From: Bacteroidales bacterium
GTDB lineage: Bacteria; Bacteroidota; Bacteroidia; Bacteroidales; UBA932
NCBI GenBank assembly: GCA_017428245.1
Contig: JAFRRF010000053.1
Span: forward strand, 1 to 64,000
DNA length: 64,000 nucleotides
Direction of reading: 5' to 3'
Shown piece after piece: positions 52,691 through 61,913 of the stretch. The position numbers and the translations under genes were made by a program. Below the pieces are notes generated by a model, which worked only from the letters and a program-made list of their open reading frames with translations, did not search any database and had not been told where the DNA came from. Position 1 is the first letter of the stretch; each line of letters starts with the position of its first letter.

Positions 52691-52715
52691 CCGATAACAC
52701 AAAACAGTTCATTGT

Positions 52716-55574
52716 TTATTGTTCTTCATCGAATCCGTAACCGTAGTCGATGCCCTTGAGGGTGGCGGGGACGCCCTTCGACATCCAGACGGGCATCGGG
52801 GCGCCCTTGAGGAAGTGGTCGAAGAACTGGGAGAGACGGATGCTCAGGTCTTTGCGGTTGCGGCGTTCGCGCAGGTTGTGCGCTTCGTCGTTGTACTGCA
52901 GCAGCCAGGCCTGTTTGCCCATTCGGCGCAGGCCGTTGAAGAACTCGATGCCCTGCCACCACGGCACGGCGCCGTCCGCATCGTTGTGCATGATCAGCAC
53001 CGGCGTGTTCACGTTCGGCACGAAGAACAGCGGCGAATTCTCCACATACAGGTCGAAACCGTGCCACAGGTCGTCGCCGATGCGGCTCTGACCCTGCTCA
53101 TACTGGAAGGTCCGCGCCACGCCGCTCTCCCAACGGATGCCGCCGTAGGCACTGGTCATGTTGCTGACCGGCGCACCGGCGCCCGCCGCCTTGAAGCGGT
53201 TGGTCTGGGTGATCAGGTAAGCCACTTGATAGCCGCCCCAGCTCTGGCCCTGGATAGCCATGTTGTCGCCGTCGATCCACGGATACTCGCACAACATGTC
53301 GCAGCCCGGCATCAGGCACTTCAGGCAGCTCTGGCCCGGATGTCCGTCGGTATAGACCAGGTCGGGCACGAAAACCACATACTCGTTGCTCACGAAATAC
53401 GGGATATTGATCGTCGAGGCGCTCGGTGCGGGAACACGCGAGTTGTAAAGCGTCTCGGAATTCTTCTCATAGAAATAGATCATCACCGGATACTTCTTGT
53501 TCGGGTTGAAGTTCTCCGGCTTGAAGAGCAGGCCTTCGAGCGGCTTGCCGTCCTCGCTGGTCCAGCTCACGAGTTCGACCGTGCCCCAGTTGTATTCACG
53601 CTGCTGCGGGTTGATGTCGCTCATCTGCTGCTGGGTCTTGAAATTGTCGCGCGTCATCCACACATTGTTGCCGTCCTCGAAGTTGCCGCGGGTATAGAGC
53701 AGGGCATCGCCCTTCTTGCCCTTGGACACGGCCAGGTTGCCGAAGGAATACGGGCCTTCGTACACCTTCTGGAGCTTCGCCTTCTTCTTCGTCAGGTCCT
53801 TGCAGGCATAGCCGTGCTGTTTGGTGACGTGGTTGAAGGTCGTGAACCACGCCGGCTTTCCGCTCTTGATGCGGCCGCCGCCGAACGGGCCGCGGGCTTC
53901 CGGATCATAATACGGATTCGCGTAATTGTAGGTGGTCTTCGTCGCGCGGCCCGTTCCCTCGGTCACCCTGAACGGTGCCACGGCGCCCGTGGGATCGAAT
54001 TGCCACAAGTCATACTGGTCGGGAATCCAGAAGAACTTGCTGTCCTCCGACCAAACGGCGCGGCCCCACGGACCGGGCGCGGCCGGATGGTCGTCCTCCT
54101 CGTTCCAGAAAGTAACACCCAGATTGGAGGTGAGTTCCTTGAACTGGCCCGTGGCCAGCGTATAGAGATACCAGTTGTTTTCTTTCTCGTTGAAGAACAC
54201 ATAGTAGGCGCCATCGGGCGAAGAGGACAGGCCGGTGAACGGCGCTTCCTTGCACACCAGGTCGCGGCGGCCGTTGAGGAGTGAGATCTTATACACATCC
54301 ACACAGGCACTGCGGTCCCAACTCTGCCGCACGTGATACGGCTTGTCGGAGGTCACCATCACGTAATCCTGGGTGTTGTCCTTGTCGATCATCACGTTGG
54401 GAATCTGCTCGTCGGCCAGCTGGATGAAGCCGCTGCCGTCGTAATTCAGCTTGGCCAGGTAGGTCCGGTTCTGCTCCCGGCGCAGGTTCACTTTCTGGAT
54501 GGGCTGGATATAGTCTTCGTTCCACACCCATACGTCGAGTTTGGGCTGCTCGAATTCCACCAGGGTCGTGTCTTTCTCGCGCGGGATCGGGCAGGTGCCC
54601 AGCGTCAGGAAGTTGTCCCGGAACTCCACAGCGCGTTGGTCGCCGAGTTTCCAGCCCTTCGGAAGACTGGCGGCATCGTGGGCCAGCAGTTTTTTCGCAG
54701 CAACACCGTCCCAGGCGTAGAGGTCGAGGCTCTTCTTGGCGTCCTTGGCCGTGTCGAGCGTGGCAAAGAAAGCCAGGCGGGTCGCTTCGTCGTTGAACGA
54801 GAGCGTCTTGAAAGTGGCTTCTTTCTCGCCGGTCAGGACCTCGGTCGTGGCTTTCGTGGCGGGATCGTAGAGGAAGACGCCCCGTACGTGCAAGCTGTCT
54901 TTCTTGTCGGGTTTGGTGATGTAGGCGATACGATCGCCACCTTTGGAGACGATATACGACTCTACGCATTCCAGCGTATCGACAGCCAGTGTCTTGATAT
55001 TCAATACATACAGATTATCCTTGGTCGGCTTGGGCACGGGTTTCTTCTCCGGTTTTTCCGGCTTCTCGCCTTCCTTCGGGTCCTTCTTCTCTTTCGGCTC
55101 CGGCTTCGGGGCCGGTTTCTCGGCTTCCTGGAAGGCCACGTAGTCGCCGAGCGTCTCGCCGACCTTGAAACCCTTCACCAGGGGATACTTTTCTATGTTG
55201 CCGGTAGCCAGGTCGAGCACGCCGAGACTGTCCTTGGGCATCTCATTGGGCTTCTTCTTGTCAATCTTCGCCTGCCGTGTCTCCTGGAATTTCGGAGCGA
55301 TGCGGAAAACGACTTTCGTGGCATCGGCCGAGAGTTTGGCCTGGGATGCCCGTTCGATGTCGTAAGTCTTGCCTGTCTTCGTATTGTACAGGTGCAGTAC
55401 GAGGTCACCTTCCTGCGGGGCGACGGTCCATTGTGCCCAGTCGCCGTCGTTCTCCACAAGCAGACGGCTCACACTTTTCCAACCATCATATACAGAATGA
55501 TCGAGCGGCGGTTTTGCAGCGAAACTGCTTAAGGAAACAAGCAGTACCGCCGCCAAAAGAATAGATTTTTTCAT
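52716..55574 (-). CDS. Secreted S9 family peptidase with a charged linker
   Basis: The 952-residue protein starts at 55572-55574 (MKKSILLAAVLLVSLSSFAA), a signal peptide. A large beta-propeller region is followed by the hydrolase domain with Ser in IQGQSWGGYQVAYL, Asp in MHNDADGAVPWWQG and His in NDEAHNLRERRNR. Near residues 175-210 there is a Lys/Glu/Pro-rich stretch (EKPAPKPEPKEKKDP...) that looks like a flexible insertion in the propeller. It is on the same strand as the next S9 gene but separated by palindromes and probably by its own terminator or processing site. Confidence 0.88.
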   Translation of the reverse strand: MKKSILLAAVLLVSLSSFAAKPPLDHSVYDGWKSVSRLLVENDGDWAQWTVAPQEGDLVLHLYNTKTGKTYDIERASQAKLSADATKVVFRIAPKFQETRQAKIDKKKPNEMPKDSLGVLDLATGNIEKYPLVKGFKVGETLGDYVAFQEAEKPAPKPEPKEKKDPKEGEKPEKPEKKPVPKPTKDNLYVLNIKTLAVDTLECVESYIVSKGGDRIAYITKPDKKDSLHVRGVFLYDPATKATTEVLTGEKEATFKTLSFNDEATRLAFFATLDTAKDAKKSLDLYAWDGVAAKKLLAHDAASLPKGWKLGDQRAVEFRDNFLTLGTCPIPREKDTTLVEFEQPKLDVWVWNEDYIQPIQKVNLRREQNRTYLAKLNYDGSGFIQLADEQIPNVMIDKDNTQDYVMVTSDKPYHVRQSWDRSACVDVYKISLLNGRRDLVCKEAPFTGLSSSPDGAYYVFFNEKENNWYLYTLATGQFKELTSNLGVTFWNEEDDHPAAPGPWGRAVWSEDSKFFWIPDQYDLWQFDPTGAVAPFRVTEGTGRATKTTYNYANPYYDPEARGPFGGGRIKSGKPAWFTTFNHVTKQHGYACKDLTKKKAKLQKVYEGPYSFGNLAVSKGKKGDALLYTRGNFEDGNNVWMTRDNFKTQQQMSDINPQQREYNWGTVELVSWTSEDGKPLEGLLFKPENFNPNKKYPVMIYFYEKNSETLYNSRVPAPSASTINIPYFVSNEYVVFVPDLVYTDGHPGQSCLKCLMPGCDMLCEYPWIDGDNMAIQGQSWGGYQVAYLITQTNRFKAAGAGAPVSNMTSAYGGIRWESGVARTFQYEQGQSRIGDDLWHGFDLYVENSPLFFVPNVNTPVLIMHNDADGAVPWWQGIEFFNGLRRMGKQAWLLQYNDEAHNLRERRNRKDLSIRLSQFFDHFLKGAPMPVWMSKGVPATLKGIDYGYGFDEEQ

Positions 55575-55627
55575 ATTATCGTTTTTTTGATTGAAATTCG
55601 CCATTTCAGGCCGTTTTCCGGCATTTG

Positions 55628-55635
55628 CAAATTTA
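55628..55635 (-). promoter_or_regulatory. -7 box of the S9 peptidase gene
   Basis: TAAATTTG on the minus strand matches TAnnTTTG and lies about 54 bases before the ATG at 55574. A TTTTG lies 14 bases upstream, closer than the usual 19, so the -33 element is uncertain. Confidence 0.45.
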
Positions 55636-55723
55636 CAAAAAAGGGGCGGCAAAACACGGCGGGGTTTTCCTTTTTTCGAGAAATATTCCCTATCTTCGCA
55701 TTTGTACGGGCAATTCGTTGAAT

Positions 55724-55772
55724 AATCCCAATTATTGGGGATTGTCCCGATTGGGACAAAACTCTATTTTTG
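55724..55772 (+). promoter_or_regulatory. Promoter of the C25/TBDT operon with two dyads
   Basis: TTG (55742-55744), 20 bases, then TATTTTTG (55765-55772), 20 bases before the ATG at 55793. Two inverted repeats overlap it: AATCCCAAT / ATTGGGGATT (55724-55743, one bulged base) and TTGTCCC-GATT-GGGACAA (55742-55759). They share the same GGGA/TCCC half-site and cover the -33 region, which suggests an operator for a dimeric regulator. Confidence 0.6.
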
Positions 55773-55792
55773 CGAACTAGTCTTACTGTCGT

Positions 55793-57844
55793 ATGAAACG
55801 CTGTTTTCTGACGCTGGTTTTATTTTTGACCGCACTGGCCCTTCAGGCGAGGGAGAAACAGGCGGCCGTCGCGGTCGTCGTCGATCCGGCCACCTATGCG
55901 GCCATCTCCGCCGACATGGACGCTTTCGTCGCTTCGATGGAGTCGGTCGGCAAACGGGGAATACTTGTCGTGGACCGCTGGGCACAGCCAGACTCGATCC
56001 GTGCGGAACTCCGACGGCTTTATGAGCGCGAAGGCCTGGAAGGCGCCGTGCTCGTGGGCGACATTCCCATCCCGATGGTCCGCGACGCCCACCATCTGAC
56101 CACCGCCTTCAAAATGAACCCTTCCCGCGACTGGCAGGATTCGAGCGTCCCGTCCGACCGCCTCTACGATGATTTCGACCTTCATTTCGACTACCTGAAG
56201 CAGGATGCGGAAAAGCCGTTGCTCCATTATTACTCGCTGCGCTTCGATTCGCCGCAGGTCATTCACTGCGACATCTGGACCTCCCGCATCAAGCCGCCGC
56301 AGATTCCCGGCCGGACTGCGACCGAAGCCATCGCGCAGTATCTCCGCAAAGCCGTCAAGGCCAAGGCGGAGCCCCGCACGCCGATTCGCAATGTCCTGCA
56401 TTTCGCCGGGCGGAGCTACAACTCCGACGCTTTCCAGGCCCGCATCGACGAAAAGGTCGCCCTGCAGGAACAGTTCCCGCGGCTGGGCGCCGAACACGGC
56501 ACCCGCATCGACTTCGTGAACTTCAACCGCGACAAGGTGGTCCGCACGCGCCTGATGGCGCTGCTCGCCCTCGAACGCTACGACCTGGCCATCCTGCACC
56601 ACCACGGCGAACCGGACGAACAGCTCCTGAGCGGCGCCTCCCCGGCCTCCATGCCGAAGGAACTGCTGGGTGCCGCCCAGACCTACTTCCGCAACAAGAT
56701 CCGCAGCGCCAAGGATCCGGAAGCCACGAAGCAGCGTTATATGAAGGAATACGACCTGCCCGGGAGCTTCTTCGCCGACTCGCCGGAAAAGGCATTCGCC
56801 GACAGTACCTATTACGCCGAAATGAACCTGTATATCCCCGACCTGTACGGATATACCTCGAACGCCCGGGTAATCCTGCTCGACGCCTGCTTCAACGGCT
56901 CGTTCAACAACGACGATTACCTGGCCGGCTATTATGTTTTCAACCCGGGCGGCACGATGGTCGTCAAGGCCAATACCGTCAACACCCTGCAGGATACCTG
57001 GACCAACGAGTTGCTGGGCCTGCTCGACCAGGGCGCCTGCGTGGGCAACTGGGCCAAGGGGCAGCTGACCCTCGAAAGTCATCTGCTGGGCGACGCCAGC
57101 TGGCGCTTCGCCGACACCACGCCGAAATACGACGTCGACCAGGCCCTTACCGCACGCAAGGGCGACAACCGCTACTGGCGCAAACTGCTGGCCTGTGACA
57201 TCGCCGACCTGAAGGCGCTCGCCATCAAGCAACTGGCCGAAAACGGCGCCATCACGCCGCAGGAGCTGCTCTCCATCGAACGCGACGACCCGCACGCCGT
57301 GGTCCGTCTGGCGGCCTTCATGGCTCTCAAGCGCCATCCCGACGGCAAGATCACCGAAGCCATCCGCCTCGGCCTGGAAGACAGCTACGAACTGCTCCAG
57401 CGCCTCGCCGCGCTGACTGCCGCCGTCAACGGCGACCCCGCCCTGGCCGAAACCGTCCGCTCCCTGCTGGCCGACCCGGCCACCTCCGAGCGCGTGTTCT
57501 TCCAGCTTAAAGGCGGCGAAGAGGCCTTCTTCCCCACGGAACGCACGAAGCAGGAGTACGACGCACTCACCGATTCCGCCACACCTTTCAAGCAGAAACG
57601 CTCCACGGTCCAGGTGCAGCGCAACGCCTGCAACCCGTTCTGCGTCGAACCGATGTTCGCCTGGTTCAAAGCCTGCGACGACGCGGCCCAGCGTGTGGCC
57701 ATCGCCGAAACGCTGGGCTGGTACCGCTACTCCTATCTGCGTGACGAGATCGCGTCCCGCTGCCGCGACCTTCTGGCCACGGAGACCGAAGCGGCCGTGC
57801 GAAACGAACTGCAGAAAACCATCCGCAGATTGACAGACAAATAA
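55793..57844 (+). CDS. Secreted gingipain-like (C25, clan CD) cysteine peptidase A
   Basis: The 683-residue protein has a signal peptide (MKRCFLTLVLFLTALALQA) and the clan CD dyad: His in LAILHHHGEPDE (~269-271) and Cys in ILLDACFNGSFNN (Cys366), followed by HLLGDASWRF near residue 430, equivalent to the LLGDPTLR motif of C25 peptidases. A helical, HEAT-like region follows (~470-680). No type IX sorting domain is evident at the C terminus. It is the first gene of an apparent operon with a TBDT (27 bases downstream). Substrate unknown; homologues cleave after Arg, Lys or Asp. Confidence 0.82.
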   Translation: MKRCFLTLVLFLTALALQAREKQAAVAVVVDPATYAAISADMDAFVASMESVGKRGILVVDRWAQPDSIRAELRRLYEREGLEGAVLVGDIPIPMVRDAHHLTTAFKMNPSRDWQDSSVPSDRLYDDFDLHFDYLKQDAEKPLLHYYSLRFDSPQVIHCDIWTSRIKPPQIPGRTATEAIAQYLRKAVKAKAEPRTPIRNVLHFAGRSYNSDAFQARIDEKVALQEQFPRLGAEHGTRIDFVNFNRDKVVRTRLMALLALERYDLAILHHHGEPDEQLLSGASPASMPKELLGAAQTYFRNKIRSAKDPEATKQRYMKEYDLPGSFFADSPEKAFADSTYYAEMNLYIPDLYGYTSNARVILLDACFNGSFNNDDYLAGYYVFNPGGTMVVKANTVNTLQDTWTNELLGLLDQGACVGNWAKGQLTLESHLLGDASWRFADTTPKYDVDQALTARKGDNRYWRKLLACDIADLKALAIKQLAENGAITPQELLSIERDDPHAVVRLAAFMALKRHPDGKITEAIRLGLEDSYELLQRLAALTAAVNGDPALAETVRSLLADPATSERVFFQLKGGEEAFFPTERTKQEYDALTDSATPFKQKRSTVQVQRNACNPFCVEPMFAWFKACDDAAQRVAIAETLGWYRYSYLRDEIASRCRDLLATETEAAVRNELQKTIRRLTDK

Positions 57845-57871
57845 TCATAATCAACCTAAAACTTAATTCGT

Positions 57872-60700
57872 ATGCAAAGGATTCAGAAAACACTGGCACT
57901 CTGCCTGCTGCTCCTGACGGGTTTCACGGCCTTCGCCCAAGGCTCCGGAACGCGCGTGAGCGGGCGCGTGCTGGAAGAGGGTACCGGCGTACCCGTTGAA
58001 TTCGCCGTCGTCGTGCTGGCACCGCAACAGCTCTACGCCACGACCAACCACAACGGCGCCTTTGAATTCAAGAATGTGGACCCCGGCAAGGCGGTGATTA
58101 CCGTCCAGTATGTCGGCAAGGAGACCATCGAAAGAGAGGTCAACCTGGCTGCGGGCCGCAACAATGAATTCACGTTTGAACTGAAAGAAACGACCTTCCG
58201 TCTGGAAGAAGTGACGGTCGTGGCCAAGCAGAGCAAGGCCGGCAATTCGACCGCCTCGACCATCTCGCGCCAGGCCATGGACCACATGCAGGCCAGTTCA
58301 CTGACCGACCTGATGGCCTTCCTGCCCGGTGCGGCACTCGCCAACCCGAGCCTGTCCTCGGCCCAGCAGTTCAACATCCGCACCGCCTTCGACGGCGTGG
58401 GAGAAAGTTCGACCTCCTACGGACAGGACATGAACAGCCTGGGTACCGCCATTATCGTAGACGGCGCCCCGATGTCGGCCAACGCCAACATGCAGACCCT
58501 CTCGCCGTCCATCTCGGGCGGTGTGGGCGCCACCCAGCGCGGCGTGGACTCCCGCGGTATCTCGACCGACAACATCGAGAGCGTGGAAGTCATCCGCGGC
58601 GTCGCTTCGGCCGAGTACGGCGACCTGACTTCCGGTGCCGTGATCGTGCATTCGAAGGCCGGCCGCGAGCCGCTGAGCATCCGCGTGAAAGCCAATCCCT
58701 ACACCTATCAGGCTGCCGCCTCCAGCGGTTTCGGCCTGGGCGAGAAAGGCGGCATCCTCAACCTGACCGCCGACTATGCCTACAACACCACCCGCCTCTA
58801 CGAAGCCTACTCCTATTACCAGCGCCTCAACGCGAAGGCCCTCTGGAGCAAGAACTTCGGCAAGCGCCTGAGCACCAACACCTCGCTGAGCTTCGGCCTG
58901 CAGAAGGATACCCGCGACCTCAACCCGGACGACCTGCGTACCAAGCTGATCACCAAAGGCAACGAACAGAACGTCCGTCTGGCCACCAACGGTACGATCG
59001 ACATCAACGCGGGTTGGCTCAAGACCATCAAGTACAACGTCACCGGCAGCTTTGCCAACAAATACAACTACCAGAGCGAACTGCTCTCCAACGCCGAGAG
59101 CCTCCACTCCGCCGCCCTGACCGACGGCGTCATTCTCTCGAACGTGGCAGGCAAGGACGTTTACGATATCAACGGTGTCAAAATCACCAACTTCGGCAGC
59201 GCCGACACCCAGAACTGGATCCGCGTGCTCCCGTATGAGTACACCGAGGAATACGAGATCTTCGGCAAGGAACTCAACGTCTATGCCCAAATCAAGGCCG
59301 ATTTCAACAAGGCCTGGGGCCGCAGCAACAACCACATCCTCCTGGGTGCCGACTTCAAGACCGACGGCAACCTCGGCGTGGGCAAGGTCTATGACGACGC
59401 CACCCCGCCGATGCGCAACAACACCGCCGACTACTCGTCCTACCGCAAGCGCCCGTACTACGACGTTCCGTTCGTCAACCAGCTCGGCGCCTTCCTGGAA
59501 GACACCTATACGACGAACTTCGCCAACCGGAACCTCAATCTGAAAGCCGGTGTCCGCTACGACAACATCAACGGCAAGAGCGCCATCTCCCCGCGCTTCA
59601 ACGGATCCCTCGAACTGTTCCCGCGCGTGCTGACCGTCCGCGGAAGCTGGGGTATCAGCGCCAAGGCGCCGACCGCCCTGATGCTCTATCCGGAAATGGC
59701 CTACTTCAACATCAACAACTATGACTACCAGGATGCCGACGGCAACCGTACGACCGTTGCGACGGTCCGCGCCTTCGACCCGACCAACAAGAACCTCGAG
59801 ATCGCCAAGCAGCGCACCGCCGAAGTCGGCTTCGACCTGCTGATCGCCAACCGCTACCGCCTGTCGGTGACGGGCTTCGACAACCTGATGAAAAACGGTT
59901 ACGGTTTCGGTTCCACCCTCGACACCTGGCAGCGCGTTCCGTATTACCGCTACAAGGCCGTCCAGAATGACGATGGACAGTGGCTGCCGCAGCTCGACAA
60001 CGACGGCAACCCGTACCAGATCTTCCTGCACTTCACTACGCCGCTCAACGGCGCCTGGTCGCACAACCGCGGTATCGAGTATGAACTCGACCTGGGCCGA
60101 TTCGACGCCATCCGCACCTCGTTCTATATCAACGGCGCCTATGTGCAGTCACGCTACAAGTCCATGAACCCGAGCTTCGACCAGAACAGCAACGGCAACA
60201 ACATCGAGCGCCACGTGGCCATCTACGACGGCGGCCGCTACACCCGCTGCAAGGACCGCTTCAACACGGCCTTCCGTATCACGCACAACATCCCTGAGAT
60301 CGGTTTCGTGATCACCCTCCTGACCCAGGTCAACTGGATGGAGAAGATCTGGATGGAAAGCAACGTGGCCGACGACACCGCCTTTGACCGCTGGATTTCC
60401 TACAGCGACGGCCAGGTGCATCCCTACAACGCCTCGATGCGCACCGATCCGGAATACGCCTATATGTTCGATTCCTACAGCGGCGTACGTTTCGTGGAGG
60501 AGAAATACTTCCCCACCGTCTTCTTCAACCTCAACATCTCCAAGGAGATCGGTAACTGGCTCACGGCTTCGTTCTTCGCGAACAACATCTTCAACAGCCG
60601 TCCGCTCTACGAGTCGAAAGCCTACCCCGGAACCTATACGGCCCTGCTGAGCGACACCCCGCTCTTCTTCGGCTTCGACCTGAAACTCACCATCAGATAA
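57872..60700 (+). CDS. TonB-dependent outer-membrane receptor of the C25 island
   Basis: The 942-residue protein has a signal peptide ending TAFAQ, a carboxypeptidase-like regulatory domain (TRVSGRVLEEGTGVPVEFAV) and a plug with GTAIIVDGAPMSANANM and ESVEVIRGVASAEYGDLTSG, then a barrel ending FGFDLKLTIR. It is a classical TBDT rather than a SusC (no SusD follows). It lies between protease A and the DUF4876 lipoprotein (13 bases downstream). Cargo is unknown; products of the flanking proteases, or a metal complex freed by them, are reasonable guesses. Confidence 0.9.
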   Translation: MQRIQKTLALCLLLLTGFTAFAQGSGTRVSGRVLEEGTGVPVEFAVVVLAPQQLYATTNHNGAFEFKNVDPGKAVITVQYVGKETIEREVNLAAGRNNEFTFELKETTFRLEEVTVVAKQSKAGNSTASTISRQAMDHMQASSLTDLMAFLPGAALANPSLSSAQQFNIRTAFDGVGESSTSYGQDMNSLGTAIIVDGAPMSANANMQTLSPSISGGVGATQRGVDSRGISTDNIESVEVIRGVASAEYGDLTSGAVIVHSKAGREPLSIRVKANPYTYQAAASSGFGLGEKGGILNLTADYAYNTTRLYEAYSYYQRLNAKALWSKNFGKRLSTNTSLSFGLQKDTRDLNPDDLRTKLITKGNEQNVRLATNGTIDINAGWLKTIKYNVTGSFANKYNYQSELLSNAESLHSAALTDGVILSNVAGKDVYDINGVKITNFGSADTQNWIRVLPYEYTEEYEIFGKELNVYAQIKADFNKAWGRSNNHILLGADFKTDGNLGVGKVYDDATPPMRNNTADYSSYRKRPYYDVPFVNQLGAFLEDTYTTNFANRNLNLKAGVRYDNINGKSAISPRFNGSLELFPRVLTVRGSWGISAKAPTALMLYPEMAYFNINNYDYQDADGNRTTVATVRAFDPTNKNLEIAKQRTAEVGFDLLIANRYRLSVTGFDNLMKNGYGFGSTLDTWQRVPYYRYKAVQNDDGQWLPQLDNDGNPYQIFLHFTTPLNGAWSHNRGIEYELDLGRFDAIRTSFYINGAYVQSRYKSMNPSFDQNSNGNNIERHVAIYDGGRYTRCKDRFNTAFRITHNIPEIGFVITLLTQVNWMEKIWMESNVADDTAFDRWISYSDGQVHPYNASMRTDPEYAYMFDSYSGVRFVEEKYFPTVFFNLNISKEIGNWLTASFFANNIFNSRPLYESKAYPGTYTALLSDTPLFFGFDLKLTIR

Positions 60701-60713
60701 GGAGGAAAACACC

Positions 60714-61913
60714 ATGAAAAAATATATCATCCTGGCGCTTTCGCTGCTGACCGTTCTTTCCTGTACCCAGTTCGAGGACCTCAAGGGAGTCGCCGAAGTG
60801 CAGCCCCTGACCACCGGCATCACGGTAACGGCCAACACCGTCGATCCGAGTGTCCCCCGTCCGGACAGCTACACGGTTCGCTTCATCAACTACGACGAGA
60901 AACTCGACATCACCACGAAGACCGACGCCGCCGGCAAGGTCTCCGTCGGCAACCTGATTCCGGGCCGCTATAACGTAACCGTCTCGGCCGAAGTGGCCCA
61001 CAGCGGCTTTACCTATTATTTCAGCGGTACGGTGACCAACAAAGTCATCACCAACGACACTTCGCTGACCATCGACGTGGCGGCTTCCAAGGCCGGCGCC
61101 CTCGTGCTCAAGGAGATCTACTTCAACGGTTCGACGGGTTACTATTTCAAGGACCAGTTCTATGAGGTCTACAACAACAGCGACGACGTGCAGTACGTGG
61201 ACGGCCTTTGCATCGGAACCCTGATGCCGGCCACCGCCAGCACCACCATCTACAACTGGATCGTTCCCGACGGCCACCCGGAGAATTACGTCTACCTGGG
61301 TGCGGTCTGGCAGATTCCGGGCAGCGGCACCGATTATCCCGTCGCACCGGGCGAGTCGATCATCATCGCCCAGGGCGCCCAGAACCACAAGCTCATCAAG
61401 GAGACCAGCCCCGTGGACCTGAGCAAGGCTGAATTCGAGACCTTCATGGTCAACCAGACCGTCAACCCGGACAACCCGGAATCGGTCAACATGACCCTGA
61501 AGATCGACTTCAACGTCTTCGGTACCCAGTGGCTCTCCTCCGTGTTCGGCTGCGCCTACGTGATCTTCTTCCCCGACCGGGAATTCGACAACACCACCTG
61601 GGTCCAGCCCGACGGCTATACCACGCAGGCAAAAGAGTTCCCGATCGACTGCATCGTCGACGCCGTGGAGCTGGTGAACAACGCCACCAAGATCAACCAG
61701 AAGCGTATGCCGACCATCCTCGACGCCGGCGCCACCTTCACGGGCGGCACCTATACCGGCAAGAGCGTGAGCCGCAAGATCCGCGAATCCAAGAACGGCC
61801 GCAACTTCTATATGGATACCAATAACTCCTCCGACGACTTCGTTGTCAACGAGGTGGCCGAAGTCCGTCGTGACGGCGCCGGCATCCCGTCCTGGAGTCC
61901 GGCTGCCAAATAA
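60714..61913 (+). CDS. DUF4876 family lipoprotein
   Basis: The 399-residue protein has a lipoprotein signal (MKKYIILALSLLTVLSCTQF, Cys17). An N-terminal carboxypeptidase-like beta domain (TKTDAAGKVSVGNLIPGRYN) is followed by KEIYFNGSTGYYFKDQFYEV YNNSDD-type sequence resembling the lamin-tail-like fold of DUF4876. It is probably exposed at the surface beside the TBDT. Its stop overlaps the next start (TAATG). Function unknown; a binding partner of the receptor is likely from position. Confidence 0.8.
   Translation: MKKYIILALSLLTVLSCTQFEDLKGVAEVQPLTTGITVTANTVDPSVPRPDSYTVRFINYDEKLDITTKTDAAGKVSVGNLIPGRYNVTVSAEVAHSGFTYYFSGTVTNKVITNDTSLTIDVAASKAGALVLKEIYFNGSTGYYFKDQFYEVYNNSDDVQYVDGLCIGTLMPATASTTIYNWIVPDGHPENYVYLGAVWQIPGSGTDYPVAPGESIIIAQGAQNHKLIKETSPVDLSKAEFETFMVNQTVNPDNPESVNMTLKIDFNVFGTQWLSSVFGCAYVIFFPDREFDNTTWVQPDGYTTQAKEFPIDCIVDAVELVNNATKINQKRMPTILDAGATFTGGTYTGKSVSRKIRESKNGRNFYMDTNNSSDDFVVNEVAEVRRDGAGIPSWSPAAK

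Noticed and set aside
52458..52712. Small open frames within the MITE-like elements
   Set aside because: They translate hairpin sequence and have no ribosome-binding site, signal or family features.
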